A stretch of DNA of 64,000 bases from Cupriavidus necator A5-1. GTDB lineage: Bacteria > Pseudomonadota > Gammaproteobacteria > Burkholderiales > Burkholderiaceae. Made by a program: the position numbers and the translations under genes. The stretch spans positions 2,480,001-2,544,000 of the forward strand of contig NZ_JQLI01000008.1 in NCBI RefSeq assembly GCF_000744095.1, read 5' to 3'. Positions 1-8,440 of the stretch are shown one piece after another (the stretch's first letter is position 1; every line of letters starts with the position of its first letter). The notes beneath the pieces are model-generated. The model searched no databases. It was not told the DNA's origin and saw only the letters and a list, made by a program, of their open reading frames with translations.

Positions 1-23
1 CGATGCTCGCAGCTGACTAGTCC

Positions 24-1445
24 ATGACCACAGCGACGCCCAGCCCCATCTCGCCGTTGGACCCGACGGCGGCCACCCCCCTCTATCGACAGATATACGA
101 TCGATTTCGCGACGCCATTGCCAACGGCGTATTGAAGCCGGGCGACCGAATACCTTCCGCAAGAGCCCTGACCAAGGAGTTGGGATTGGCCAGGGGAACT
201 ATCGACTCGGCCTATTCCTTGCTGGCTGCTGAGGGATATATTCAGGCCCGCGGCCAGGCAGGCACCATCGTGGCGCCCGATCTCAAGCCGCGCGTGCCGA
301 TTGCAAGCCCGCGCCGCCCGTCCGACAGCAAAGCCGGTTCAACGAGTTTTCGTCCGGATTCGATTTTGCCGTTCCAGATGGGATTGCCTGCGCTGGACGC
401 ATTTCCCCGCAAGGTCTGGGCCCGCCTGGGCGCGCGCTGCGCGCGCGCGATGCAACCATCGGATATGGTTCATCCCCCCGTGTACGGCGTGCCGCAACTG
501 CGTTCCCAGATCGCAGCATACCTGCAGGTTTCGCGTGGCATCAGTTGTTCGCCGGCTCAGATTTTCGTGACCTCGGGGTATCGTCACACCATTGAGTTGA
601 TTGCGCATGCACTCTTGAAGGGAGGAGATCGCGTCTGGTTGGAGAACCCCGGATACCCACCCACGCGGGAACTGCTGGGACATATGCAGATCACAGCGGT
701 CCCGGTGCCAGTGGACCAGGACGGCATGGTCGTTGCGGATGGAATCAAGCTGGCACTACGAGCACATGCCGCGGTAGTCACGCCGGCCCACCAGAGCCCG
801 CTGTGCGTGTCATTGTCTCTTCCCCGGCGCTGGGCACTGCTGGACTGGGCCGTGCGAAGCAAGGCATGGATTATCGAGGACGATTACGATGGCGAATACC
901 GCTATGTCAGCCGCCCGCTTCCTGCGTTGACGAGCCTGGATCGCGAGGGCCGGGTGCTCTACGCGGGCACCTTCAGCAAAGTGCTTTTTCCTGGCATCCG
1001 CCTTGCCTATCTCGTCGTGCCGGAGGCGCTGGTCGAACGGTTCGAACAGATCAGCCAGGCCTTTACAGGCGGGAGTCCCGCGCTTACCCAGGCGATCGTC
1101 ACAGCCTTTATCGCGGAAGGCCATTTCGCACGCCATATCCAAAAGATGCGGAAGCTTTATGCCGAGCGTCGGGACGCCACCGCCGCAGGCCTGGAGAGCG
1201 TTCTTGGCGAACATATGCAGATCGATTCACAGCCCGGAGGCATGCACCTGATCCTGCGGCTGCAAGGCAAGCTGTCAGACCGCCGGCTCGTTGCGCGCAT
1301 GCGGGAATCAGGACTGTACGCGGAAGCATTGACGGCTTGGACGATAGGTCGTGACGAAGGATCGGCATTGCTTCTCAACTTCACGAATATCGATTCCCGG
1401 AAGACCGCGGAAGGTCTGGCAAAGCGTATCCTGGCCCTGACATGA
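24..1445 (+). CDS. MocR/PdxR-family transcriptional regulator (GntR HTH + aminotransferase-like domain)
   Basis: A 473-residue protein of the length usual for MocR regulators. Residues about 15-85 form a GntR winged helix (TPLYRQIYDRFRDAI, then LTKELGLARGTIDSAYSLL). The rest is a fold-type I PLP aminotransferase domain with the DDYDGEYRY segment and the PLP lysine at about residue 319 (TFSKVLFPG). Such proteins sense PLP or an amino compound and activate or repress a neighbouring gene. The two genes just downstream on the same strand (AhpD-like protein and SMR exporter) are the likely targets, although these regulators more often lie divergent to theirs. No strong ribosome binding site is visible before the ATG. 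The ligand is unknown. Confidence 0.9.
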   Translation: MTTATPSPISPLDPTAATPLYRQIYDRFRDAIANGVLKPGDRIPSARALTKELGLARGTIDSAYSLLAAEGYIQARGQAGTIVAPDLKPRVPIASPRRPSDSKAGSTSFRPDSILPFQMGLPALDAFPRKVWARLGARCARAMQPSDMVHPPVYGVPQLRSQIAAYLQVSRGISCSPAQIFVTSGYRHTIELIAHALLKGGDRVWLENPGYPPTRELLGHMQITAVPVPVDQDGMVVADGIKLALRAHAAVVTPAHQSPLCVSLSLPRRWALLDWAVRSKAWIIEDDYDGEYRYVSRPLPALTSLDREGRVLYAGTFSKVLFPGIRLAYLVVPEALVERFEQISQAFTGGSPALTQAIVTAFIAEGHFARHIQKMRKLYAERRDATAAGLESVLGEHMQIDSQPGGMHLILRLQGKLSDRRLVARMRESGLYAEALTAWTIGRDEGSALLLNFTNIDSRKTAEGLAKRILALT

Positions 1446-1556
1446 CCGTTCCGCCGAATAATCATGGCCTAGTGAGGATCATGGATCTTGGACCTCCCCG
1501 GGTAGGCCAAGGTACACCAAGATGGAGTCCTTCATCACCCACTTCAAGGACCCATC

Positions 1557-2009
1557 ATGGCCCATCGCATCGACTACACCAAGGCATCTCCCGAAGGGTA
1601 CAAGGCTTTCGGTGGCGTGTATGTCACGCTTCAGAAGAACGACCTGCCAAAGGAGCTGGTCGATCTCGTGTATCTGCGGGTCTCGCAGATCAACGGCTGC
1701 GCATTCTGCATCGATATGCACTCGCGCGACCTGCTCAAATCCGGCCTTGCGGTGGAAAAGCTCGTGCTTGTGCCCGTATGGCGCGACGCCGGCGAAATTT
1801 TCAGTGCTCGCGAACGGGGCGCGCTGCGTTGGGCGGAAACCGTGACCCGCGTGGCTGACACGGGCATTCCCGATGCAGACTACCAGGCCGCCGCGGCCGA
1901 GTTCAGCGACAAGGAACTCGCCGACCTGACCTATGCCATTGGCCTGATGAACGCATTCAATCGCTTCGGCGTTGCGTTCCGCTCGACGCCCGCCGCCACC
2001 AAGGCCTGA
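1557..2009 (+). CDS. Carboxymuconolactone decarboxylase/AhpD-like protein
   Basis: A 150-residue AhpD-like protein. The redox motif CAFCIDMH (about residues 45-52) holds the CxxC pair and following histidine found in alkylhydroperoxidase-like members of the CMD family, so a peroxide or thiol redox role is more likely than decarboxylation. An AAGGA element 7 nt upstream supports the ATG. It lies 111 bp after the MocR gene and 70 bp before the SMR gene, all on one strand, suggesting co-expression. The substrate cannot be read from sequence. Confidence 0.85.
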   Translation: MAHRIDYTKASPEGYKAFGGVYVTLQKNDLPKELVDLVYLRVSQINGCAFCIDMHSRDLLKSGLAVEKLVLVPVWRDAGEIFSARERGALRWAETVTRVADTGIPDADYQAAAAEFSDKELADLTYAIGLMNAFNRFGVAFRSTPAATKA

Positions 2010-2079
2010 TACGCAAGGAAGCCGGCGCCTCTCAAAGCGCTCGCTTTCTCGAACTCATGGTTGAATGGATCTGTCACGT

Positions 2080-2400
2080 ATGGCATGGACATTACTCAGC
2101 CTGGCCGGCGTTCTCGAAATCGCATTCGCGTTCTTTATGAAGTCGTCGCTCGGCTTTACACGACTGATACCTACGGTGCTTACAGTCGCTACTGGACTGG
2201 CCAGCGTCATTCTGCTTTCCATCTCGCTTCGCACCCTGCCAGTTGGGACCGGCTACGCCATCTGGACCGGCATCGGGGCAGCTGGTACGGCGATTGTGGG
2301 AATAGCCTTCCTGGGCGACTCTGGCTCGCCGATGAGGATCCTCTGCATTGTCTTCATTCTGGCTGGCGTGATTGGACTCAAGCTGGTCTCAGCAAACTGA
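2080..2400 (+). CDS. Small multidrug resistance (SMR/SugE-Gdx-like) exporter
   Basis: A four-helix SMR protein of about 106 residues. The membrane-embedded glutamate is present at residue 13 (GVLEIAFAF), and the LPVGTGYAIWTGIG segment of helix 3 is typical of the SugE/Gdx branch. The start at 2080 (MAW) aligns with family N-termini; an in-frame ATG at 2065 would add five residues. Position 16, normally tryptophan in guanidinium-exporting Gdx proteins, is phenylalanine here, so substrate prediction is uncertain. It may act as one half of a paired SMR, but no partner is adjacent. It follows the AhpD-like gene and MocR regulator. Confidence 0.85.
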   Translation: MAWTLLSLAGVLEIAFAFFMKSSLGFTRLIPTVLTVATGLASVILLSISLRTLPVGTGYAIWTGIGAAGTAIVGIAFLGDSGSPMRILCIVFILAGVIGLKLVSAN

Positions 2401-2407
2401 GACCCTT

Positions 2408-3325
2408 TTACGGCGCTGCCGCGGCTCGCCGGAGGAGATTCATCGGGCCAAGGCCCTCAATGGCCCGCATCTGCGCCTCATCCCGGACAAACAGCGAGCC
2501 GGCGAACGCCAGGGCATTGACCGAAATGCCTTCAACGCATTCCCTGGATCTCGGCACCAGCAGCAGCCCTGCGGGCATGACCAGCAAGTTGTACGGCGCC
2601 GACTGGCGCAGTCCGCCATCGACATCGACCGCCCGCACACCAACCGCAGCGAGCAGCGCGCGGTAGCGCTCGCACGCCGTGCACGCCATCTCGTGCACGG
2701 GCGCCGCAAACAGATCCAGCGGCGCGAACATATGCGCAAATGGCAGGTCGGGAACGGTGCCGATGGCGCCGGCGATCTGCGCCGACTCCAGCAAGGGGCC
2801 GATCGGCAGCGCCGGGCCACCCTCGGCGAACGGCAGCGGCACGATCTGCAGATGTTTGTGGGCCTGGCTCGCTCCTGCGGCTGCCCCGCCGTTATAGAAA
2901 CCCAGGCTCCCGAACTCCGCCATGCAAGCCAGCAGCGCGGCAAAGTCCGCCACGGTCAGCAATGATTCCTGCGGTTCGAAGAGGCGGGTGACGATAAGCA
3001 GGTGATGCTCGATGACATTGAACTTGTTGAGCAAGGCCACATGGGTATCGGAGATATCCGCGACAAACAGTTCGGGGTCATAGGGCAGGAATGGATTGCC
3101 CCCGGCACTGCCCGCCCTGCGTGCCTTGTCCTTGTGAGCAAGGCTCGACACCTGGCGGACCAGGAAGCGCACGCCGCCGTCCTTGATCGCCGCCTGGACG
3201 GTTTCGATCGGGCACAACGCCCCGCTCCGCAGGGCGTGCGCCGTCCGTTGCACGATGGCCGGCCACAGCGTGCCGGGCTGAAGGTGTGGATGGTGCATGG
3301 TCCGCTTGCGCTCCCACTCCAGCAT
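2408..3325 (-). CDS. ATP adenylyltransferase/Ap4A phosphorylase-like protein (HIT superfamily)
   Basis: About 305 residues. The HIT-superfamily catalytic motif is seen as QAHKHLQIVPLP near the middle, preceded by the NFNVIEHHLLIVTRLFEPQ-like segment (here KFNVIEHHLLIVTR) typical of Ap4A phosphorylases. These enzymes split diadenosine tetraphosphate with phosphate to ADP and ATP. The C-terminal part (PYNLLVMPAGLLLVPRS) matches the second half of the family. The start is uncertain: ATG at 3325 is used here, ATG at 3298 is possible and neither has a strong ribosome binding site. It converges on the SMR gene with only 7 bp between stops. Confidence 0.8.
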   Translation of the reverse strand: MLEWERKRTMHHPHLQPGTLWPAIVQRTAHALRSGALCPIETVQAAIKDGGVRFLVRQVSSLAHKDKARRAGSAGGNPFLPYDPELFVADISDTHVALLNKFNVIEHHLLIVTRLFEPQESLLTVADFAALLACMAEFGSLGFYNGGAAAGASQAHKHLQIVPLPFAEGGPALPIGPLLESAQIAGAIGTVPDLPFAHMFAPLDLFAAPVHEMACTACERYRALLAAVGVRAVDVDGGLRQSAPYNLLVMPAGLLLVPRSRECVEGISVNALAFAGSLFVRDEAQMRAIEGLGPMNLLRRAAAAP

Positions 3326-3360
3326 AGATCGCAACTGACAACAAACTTACACGCCAAGAA

Positions 3361-4575
3361 TCAGGCACTCCCCTGCCCGGCCCGACGCACGGCCCAGGCG
3401 CCTCCGACCAGGGCGGTGACAGCCAGCACCAGTGCGAACAGCATCGCGCCCGATGCCAGCCCCACGGCGTCGATCAGGTACCCCGTCGCCACTGGCAGCA
3501 GACCTGCCGGGATATAGCCGCCGATGTTCAGTACTGCGTTGGACTGCGCACGATGGCTGTCAGGCACGTGCAGGCCGATCAGGGTCAGGCCTCCCAGTTG
3601 GCCGAGCCCCTGGCCGGCCCCGGCGAGCAACGCTGCAGCGATCAGCGCCGGCACCAGCGAAGCATGGATGGCCAGCGCCAGGCAAGCCATCGCCAGCACT
3701 GTGGCCGACGCGCTGCCGGCAAAGATTCGCGCCACCGGCCATTGACGGACGGCAAGCTGCACGCCGACAGCAGTGAAAAACATCGCGCAAGCCATGCCGC
3801 CAGCCAGCAAGGGACTGCGCACTTCGAGCAGCCGCGCCAGCAGCGATGGCCCCAGCGCCAGCACGAACGAGGTCGCGGTGATGCCCGGGCCGAAGGTGGC
3901 GATGCCGTACAAGACCTGGCGCTGGTTGGCGACGGGCACGTGCGGGAGTTGCAGGCTAAGGGGACCAGCCGCCTGCGTGCTCCGTACGGGCAGGCGCAGA
4001 GCTGCGATCAGCGCACTGACCAGCACCAGCGCCTCGACCGCAAAGATGGGCAGCACCGGTTGCGCCAGCGCCTGGGCCAATCCACCCGCCAATAGCGGCC
4101 CCAGGCCGGCACCGAGCACCATCGCGATGGAGGCCAGCAGCGCCGCCCGGCGTTTATGCTCGGCGCCGCCGGCATCGACCACCGCTGCCATGCCGGCCGA
4201 AACGATCACGCCCACGGCCACGCCTGCCAGCAGCCGGCCCACGGCGAGCATGCCGATCGAGGTGGCGCTGGCGAACAGTCCGCAGGCAACCAGCGCGGCG
4301 ACCAGGCCGGGAATCAGTACCGGCTTGCGCCCGTAATGGTCTGATAACTGCCCGGCTACCAGCAGCGTCCCCAGCAGTCCGGCGATGTAGAGCGCAAAGA
4401 TGACGGTCAGCATGCCAGAGGAAAAGCCCAGCTGCTCCTGCCAATGCACGTAGAGCGGTGTGGTCGAATTCGACAGCATGAACACAGCAGTGACCAGCCA
4501 GGCGGCCGTCCACATGCGTGCCGGTGGGGAGACGATGGATGGGTTGGCGATGCGGGCAGTAGAGGTAACGGACAT
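3361..4575 (-). CDS. MFS transporter (drug efflux type)
   Basis: A 404-residue major facilitator with about twelve hydrophobic segments. The loop 2-3 signature appears as GQLSDHYGRKPVLIPG, and motif C-like glycines occur in helix 5 (VLGAGLGPLLAGGL), typical of drug/H+ antiporters. The start at 4575 is fixed by AGGAGTG 8 nt upstream; the open frame extends further into the neighbouring regulator but that part is antisense. It is divergent from an ArsR-type regulator, and its predicted -10 (TATAGT, minus strand, 4605-4610) sits in the spacer of a large inverted repeat, so repression by that regulator is likely. The substrate is unknown. Confidence 0.9.
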   Translation of the reverse strand: MSVTSTARIANPSIVSPPARMWTAAWLVTAVFMLSNSTTPLYVHWQEQLGFSSGMLTVIFALYIAGLLGTLLVAGQLSDHYGRKPVLIPGLVAALVACGLFASATSIGMLAVGRLLAGVAVGVIVSAGMAAVVDAGGAEHKRRAALLASIAMVLGAGLGPLLAGGLAQALAQPVLPIFAVEALVLVSALIAALRLPVRSTQAAGPLSLQLPHVPVANQRQVLYGIATFGPGITATSFVLALGPSLLARLLEVRSPLLAGGMACAMFFTAVGVQLAVRQWPVARIFAGSASATVLAMACLALAIHASLVPALIAAALLAGAGQGLGQLGGLTLIGLHVPDSHRAQSNAVLNIGGYIPAGLLPVATGYLIDAVGLASGAMLFALVLAVTALVGGAWAVRRAGQGSA

Positions 4576-4586
4576 GACGACACTCC

Positions 4587-4633
4587 TGTACGAGATTTCT
4601 CGAACTATAGAGCAGTTCGAGAAATCTCGTACA
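4587..4633. promoter_or_regulatory. Perfect inverted repeat operator between MFS and ArsR-type genes
   Basis: Two perfect 20-bp arms (4587-4606 and 4614-4633) are separated by 7 bp. Each arm contains the near-palindromic core CGAGATTTCTCG or its complement, so two dimer sites may be present. A -10 for the minus-strand MFS gene (TATAGT) lies in the spacer. A -10 for the plus-strand regulator (TATAGT, 4639-4644) lies just outside, with a weak -35 (TTCGAG, 4616-4621) inside the right arm. A protein bound here would block both promoters. Confidence 0.8.
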
Positions 4634-4653
4634 GATGCTATAGTAAGTGCACT

Positions 4654-5025
4654 ATGAGGACATCCATCACTGTCACGCCAGCCGATCTCCCACCACCGCT
4701 CGAGGAACCCGCCGTCGAAGACCTGCGGCTGGAAGTTATCCTGGGCGCACTGGCCGATCCGCTGCGCCTCACCATCGTGTACAAACTGATGCTGGAGTCG
4801 GATGCCTACGACCACCCCTGCGGATGGTTCGGTTTCGACCGGCCAAAATCGTCGCTGACCCACCATTTCAAAGCCTTGCGCGAAGCCGGGGTGATCCGCC
4901 AGCGGCAATATGGCCTGGAACGGCGCAGCCGGCTGCGCCGCGAGGATCTGGAAGCGCGTTTCCCTGGCTTGTTGGCCTTGGTGGAAAACTGGCAGCCACC
5001 GGAGCGAAGCGCCAAGCGAGCGTAG
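4654..5025 (+). CDS. ArsR-family winged-helix transcriptional regulator
   Basis: A 123-residue one-domain regulator. The winged helix runs from ILGALADPLRLTIVYKL to the recognition region FDRPKSSLTHHFKALREAGVI, followed by the wing (RQYGLERRSRLRREDL). No metal-binding ELCVCDL motif is visible, so it probably senses an organic ligand or redox state. The ATG lies only 9 nt after the predicted -10, so the mRNA may be leaderless or nearly so. It is divergent from the MFS exporter and probably represses both genes through the shared inverted repeat. Confidence 0.88.
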   Translation: MRTSITVTPADLPPPLEEPAVEDLRLEVILGALADPLRLTIVYKLMLESDAYDHPCGWFGFDRPKSSLTHHFKALREAGVIRQRQYGLERRSRLRREDLEARFPGLLALVENWQPPERSAKRA

Positions 5026-5161
5026 CGACAACAAGGAATGCGGCGCGCCGAAATCCAGTACCCTGCGAGGGTGGCGCGTGAGCCCCTGCGTGACGGCCGG
5101 TTGGCCGTTCCCGGCCGGGGCACACGCCGGTCCTTGCACACATCCACCGGGAGATTGCGAC

Positions 5162-5530
5162 ATGGCCATCCAGCTCAACCACACCATCGTCTTTTCCCAT
5201 GACAAGAAGGTATCCGCCGACTTCCTCTGCGAGATCCTCGGGCGTCCCGCGGCAGTGCCGTTCGGGCCGTTTCTTGCCGTACGGATGGACAACGACGTCA
5301 CCCTCGACTTCATGGACGCGGGAGGCGATGTTGCCCTGCAGCACTACGCCTTCCTGATCAGCGACGCCGAATTCGAGCAAAGCTTCGCCCGGATCCGCGC
5401 TCGCAACCTGATGTATTGGGCGGACCCGTATCGCAGCCACCCCGGCCAGGTCAGCACGGACGATGGCGGCCGCAGGATCTATTTCGAGGATCCGAGCAAG
5501 CATCTTCTCGAGATTTTCACGAAGGAATAA
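5162..5530 (+). CDS. VOC/glyoxalase-superfamily protein
   Basis: A 122-residue single VOC domain with paired beta-alpha-beta-beta-beta modules: LNHTIVFSHDKKVSADFLCEILG at the start and GGRRIYFEDPSKHLLEIFT at the end. Metal-ligand-like residues are His7, the glutamate of the LLEIF strand and a histidine near residue 60 (LQHYAF). GGGAG-type spacing (GGGAG about 10 nt upstream) supports the ATG. It lies 136 bp after the ArsR-type gene on the same strand and may belong to the same response, perhaps drug or aldehyde detoxification; the substrate is unknown. Confidence 0.8.
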   Translation: MAIQLNHTIVFSHDKKVSADFLCEILGRPAAVPFGPFLAVRMDNDVTLDFMDAGGDVALQHYAFLISDAEFEQSFARIRARNLMYWADPYRSHPGQVSTDDGGRRIYFEDPSKHLLEIFTKE

Positions 5531-5600
5531 GGCGCATGCCCATCGAGAGGAAGTGGCGCGGCGACTGCCACGGGCTTCGGCAATCCGTGTCCTTGGCGAT

Positions 5601-6452
5601 ATGAGGGGGCGCAAGCGCTGCGGCGCGTTGGCGGTCGCGGCCGCGGCGTTCGGGACGCCGTGCGCGGCGCAGGATTTCGATGACATCGAGCGGCCGTTAT
5701 GGGAAGCCGGCCTTGGCGTCGGGGGCATCACGCTGCCGCACTATCGCGGATCGGATGAACGCGCCAACCTCCTGTTCCCGGTGCCCTACTTCATCTACCG
5801 GGGCGAACATTTGCGCGCGGACCGCAATGGCGTGCGCGGCAAGCTGTTCGATAGCGACCGGGTCGAATTCAACGTGAGCCTCGGCATCTCGCTACCCGTG
5901 AAGAGCCGGAACGACGAAGTCCGCAGCGGCATGCCCGACCTGAAGACCGCGCTGGAAATCGGCCCTTCGCTGGCAATCACGCTGTGGCATTCCGCTGCCG
6001 ACCGCGCCCGTCTCGATCTGCGGTTGCCGGTACGGCTGTCCGTGACTGTGGAATCGTCGCCAAAGGCGATCGGCTGGATCTTCTCGCCGAACCTGAACCT
6101 GGACGTCGCCAACGTGGGCGGCCTGGCCGGCTGGAATCTCGGGCTCATGGCGGGGCCGCTCTTTTCGACGGCGCGTTACAACCGGTACTTCTATTCCGTC
6201 GACGAGCAATTCGCGACCGCGGCACGCCCGGCCTACGAGGCGCGTGGCGGATACTCGGGCAGCATGGCGCTGGCTTCGCTGTCCAAGCGCTTCCGCCATC
6301 TCTGGTTTGGCGCCTTCGTCCGCTACGACCGGCTGGACGGTGCGACGTTCGAGAACAGCCCGCTGGTCCGGCGTAACGACGCACTCGCAGCAGGACTGGC
6401 GCTGAGCTGGGTCTTTGGCGAATCGGCGAAGCGCGTGCCGAGCCGGGAATAG
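5601..6452 (+). CDS. MipA/OmpV-family outer-membrane protein
   Basis: 283 residues. A signal peptide (MRGRKRCGALAVAAAAFGTPCAA, cleavage before QD) precedes a beta-rich chain with the family's opening GLGVGGITLPHYRGSDERAN and the closing SWVFGES. MipA-type proteins are monomeric outer-membrane barrels; MipA itself bridges MltA and PBP1B, while other members are simply OmpV-like. The ATG at 5601 gives a proper signal peptide; the frame is open upstream but without a signal-like sequence. The specific role is unknown. Confidence 0.85.
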   Translation: MRGRKRCGALAVAAAAFGTPCAAQDFDDIERPLWEAGLGVGGITLPHYRGSDERANLLFPVPYFIYRGEHLRADRNGVRGKLFDSDRVEFNVSLGISLPVKSRNDEVRSGMPDLKTALEIGPSLAITLWHSAADRARLDLRLPVRLSVTVESSPKAIGWIFSPNLNLDVANVGGLAGWNLGLMAGPLFSTARYNRYFYSVDEQFATAARPAYEARGGYSGSMALASLSKRFRHLWFGAFVRYDRLDGATFENSPLVRRNDALAAGLALSWVFGESAKRVPSRE

Positions 6453-6663
6453 CGCAGACCCAAGGTTGTTGGTTTGTGCTGGTGGCGAATTCGCCGCAAG
6501 TTTGTTTTCGCCCAACATTCGCTCCGTCCATCGAACGAAATTTGGCTCATGACGGGTCCGCAACGGCACCTTTCCCGTCCGCATCCAGTGGCATAGCTCC
6601 TGCGTATAAGGAGAAGGACGCCCGAGGCGTTCGTCCTTCCTCACCGCAATTCGGAGTACCGCC

Positions 6664-7167
6664 ATGACTCGTCAGTTCGCTAACACGGCTTTCGCCATCG
6701 CCACAATTGCTGCCGCATGCGTCGCCAGCATTGCCCAAGCTGCCACACCACGCGACAACACCTTCCGTATGGACATGCGCGACGTGTACAGCGACAGCGC
6801 GCAAGCCAGCCGCTTCGATACTTTCAGCGAAGGTAGCCACGCCATTGCGCCCGCCGGCGACGAGCGTTCCCTCTCTGGCCTGGACCGCCGTGGCGTGTCG
6901 GCCGATCCCGCGCGCAAGTTCGACGTCTACACCGACGGCGCCTTGGCCGGCATGGACCGCAGCGGTGTATCGGCCGATCCCGCGCACAAGTTCGACGTCT
7001 ACACCGACGGCGCCCTGGCCGGCATGGACCGCAGCGGTGTATCGGCCGATCCCGCGCGCAAGTTCGACGTCTACACCGACGGCGCCTTGGCCGGCATGGA
7101 CCGCAGCGGTGTATCGGCCGATCCCGCGCGCAAGTTCGACGTCTACACCGACGGCGCCCTGGCCTGA
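6664..7167 (+). CDS. Secreted protein with four C-terminal 24-residue tandem repeats
   Basis: 167 residues, not matched to a family I recognise. Residues 1-26 form a signal peptide (cleavage after AQA). Residues 72-167 are four almost identical 24-residue units of the form GMDRSGVSADPARKFDVYTDGALA; the first has LDRR and the second HK for RK. The last unit ends exactly at the stop codon. Residues 37-60 (MRDVYSDSAQ ... RFDTFSEGSHAIA) resemble a diverged unit. The units are acidic and rich in Asp, Gly and Ala, with no cysteine, so an envelope or extracellular structural or ion-binding role is possible but unproven. GGAGTACCGCC precedes the ATG. Confidence 0.8.
   Translation: MTRQFANTAFAIATIAAACVASIAQAATPRDNTFRMDMRDVYSDSAQASRFDTFSEGSHAIAPAGDERSLSGLDRRGVSADPARKFDVYTDGALAGMDRSGVSADPAHKFDVYTDGALAGMDRSGVSADPARKFDVYTDGALAGMDRSGVSADPARKFDVYTDGALA
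6877..7164 (+). repeat. 72-bp tandem repeat, four copies
   Basis: In-frame units at 6877-6948, 6949-7020, 7021-7092 and 7093-7164. They are nearly identical in DNA, differing mainly at single bases (for example ttggcc/ctggcc near unit ends and the cac/cgc codon in unit 2), which indicates recent duplication or homogenisation. Copy number is likely to vary between strains. Confidence 0.95.
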
Positions 7168-7182
7168 ACCCGTGCCTGGCAA

Positions 7183-7215
7183 CCCCCGGCTTTACGGTTG
7201 TCGTGAGGCCGGGGG
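7183..7215. terminator. GC-rich hairpin between convergent genes
   Basis: Arms CCCCCGGC (7183-7190) and GCCGGGGG (7208-7215) enclose a 17-nt loop, between the repeat-protein stop and the patatin stop. Neither side has a clear T tract, so it is only a possible bidirectional terminator. Confidence 0.4.
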
Positions 7216-7243
7216 AATGCACGCGAAAGCCGAACCGACCCGG

Positions 7244-8440
7244 CTATTTCGCGACCCCTGAATGGGCAGGCTGCGAGGCATCCGGCATCTCCGCGCTGAT
7301 CCGATGCACGGCAATCCCCTCTATCGGATCCAGTGGCTCGCGCCAGGGGGCACGCTCCAGTGCGTGTCGCGTGTCCTTGTACCCGGCCATCCAGCGGCGC
7401 TCGATCCCACACGTGGAGAAGTCGATATCGCGGTGCATGTCGTAGCCGTCGAGTTGCGGCGCATCGAGCTCGACCACGTGCATGGTCGTCCCGCACCCCC
7501 AGCCGAGCAGTTCCTGCACGGCGGCCTGCCCGCGTTCGCTTTCCGGAATATGCTTGCCCAGTTCGCGGATCACATGCCGCAGGCGGTGGATCTGCCGCTG
7601 CCGCTCCAGATGGGATTCCGCCCGGCTGGAATACTGGATGTCCCGCAGCCGGCTCATGACCTGCCAGATGGAATTGGGCTCCGGGCCGCTGGTGGGCCAG
7701 AGCTGCACCGCGAAGATCAGCGAGCTGCGGCGCGGGCGGTCGTCGAGAATCGCTTCGAGCGGGGTGTTCGAATAGATGCCGCCGTCCCAGTATGACTCGC
7801 CTTCGACCTGTACCGAGGGGAAGCCAGGCGGAAACGCTGCCGAAGCCATCACGTGATCGACGTTCAGCGGCGCGTCACGGTTGGTGAAGTAACGCATGCG
7901 GCCGCTGCGGACACTGACCGTGCCGACCGTCAGCCGTGCATGCCTGGCGTTCAGGTAGTCGAAGTCGACCAGTTGCGCCAGGGTCGCGCGCAGCGGCGAA
8001 GTCGAGTAGAACGCCGCGCTGGCGAGGCCGACGGTGGCCTGTACGCCCAGCCACCAGGCAGCGGGACTTGGGGTGAAGAACGAGGGAATGCCCCGGGTTG
8101 TGACCGCCAGCACCCGCATCCAGTCCTCGAATTGGCGAAAGCTGCCGCTCCCGTTGGCGGCGCCGCGATAGGCAACGCCATCCCAGAACTGCTTGAGCCG
8201 GGAAAGTCGCTGCGCTGGCGGATTGCCCGCGATGATGGCCCCGTTGATCGCCCCGATCGAGGTGCCGATCACCCACTCCGGCTCAAGCCCCGCTTCATGC
8301 AGGGCCTGGTAGACACCCACCTGGTAGGCGCCAAGCGCACCGCCACCTTGCAGTACCAGCACGACCTGGCCCGGTAGTTCTGTGCGTGGCGTTTCAACCT
8401 GCGCGGGCCCGGAGCCTGGTGCTCTTGTCTTCTCGCCCAT
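7244..8440 (-). CDS. Patatin-like phospholipase
   Basis: 398 residues. The patatin domain shows the oxyanion loop QGGGALGAYQVG (about 31-42), the nucleophile elbow GTSIG with Ser61, and the catalytic aspartate in WDGGIYSNTP. A DUF3734-like C-terminal region (from about residue 280, with SRAESHLERQRQIHRLRHVI) follows, as in many proteobacterial patatins. These enzymes are acyl hydrolases on phospholipids or PHA-related lipids. The ATG at 8440 has AGGGGG upstream; a GTG at 8464 is less likely. No signal peptide, so probably cytoplasmic. Confidence 0.9.
   Translation of the reverse strand: MGEKTRAPGSGPAQVETPRTELPGQVVLVLQGGGALGAYQVGVYQALHEAGLEPEWVIGTSIGAINGAIIAGNPPAQRLSRLKQFWDGVAYRGAANGSGSFRQFEDWMRVLAVTTRGIPSFFTPSPAAWWLGVQATVGLASAAFYSTSPLRATLAQLVDFDYLNARHARLTVGTVSVRSGRMRYFTNRDAPLNVDHVMASAAFPPGFPSVQVEGESYWDGGIYSNTPLEAILDDRPRRSSLIFAVQLWPTSGPEPNSIWQVMSRLRDIQYSSRAESHLERQRQIHRLRHVIRELGKHIPESERGQAAVQELLGWGCGTTMHVVELDAPQLDGYDMHRDIDFSTCGIERRWMAGYKDTRHALERAPWREPLDPIEGIAVHRISAEMPDASQPAHSGVAK

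Noticed and set aside
1446..2079. Guanidine riboswitch upstream of the SMR gene
   Set aside because: The 70-bp gap before the SMR gene is too short and lacks the conserved paired ACG(G)-type loops; the larger gap at 1446-1556 shows only a weak ATCTTGG/CCAAGAT dyad.
4576..5313. N-terminal extension of the MFS frame
   Set aside because: It runs antisense through the ArsR-type gene; the ATG at 4575 has the ribosome binding site and the first membrane helix.
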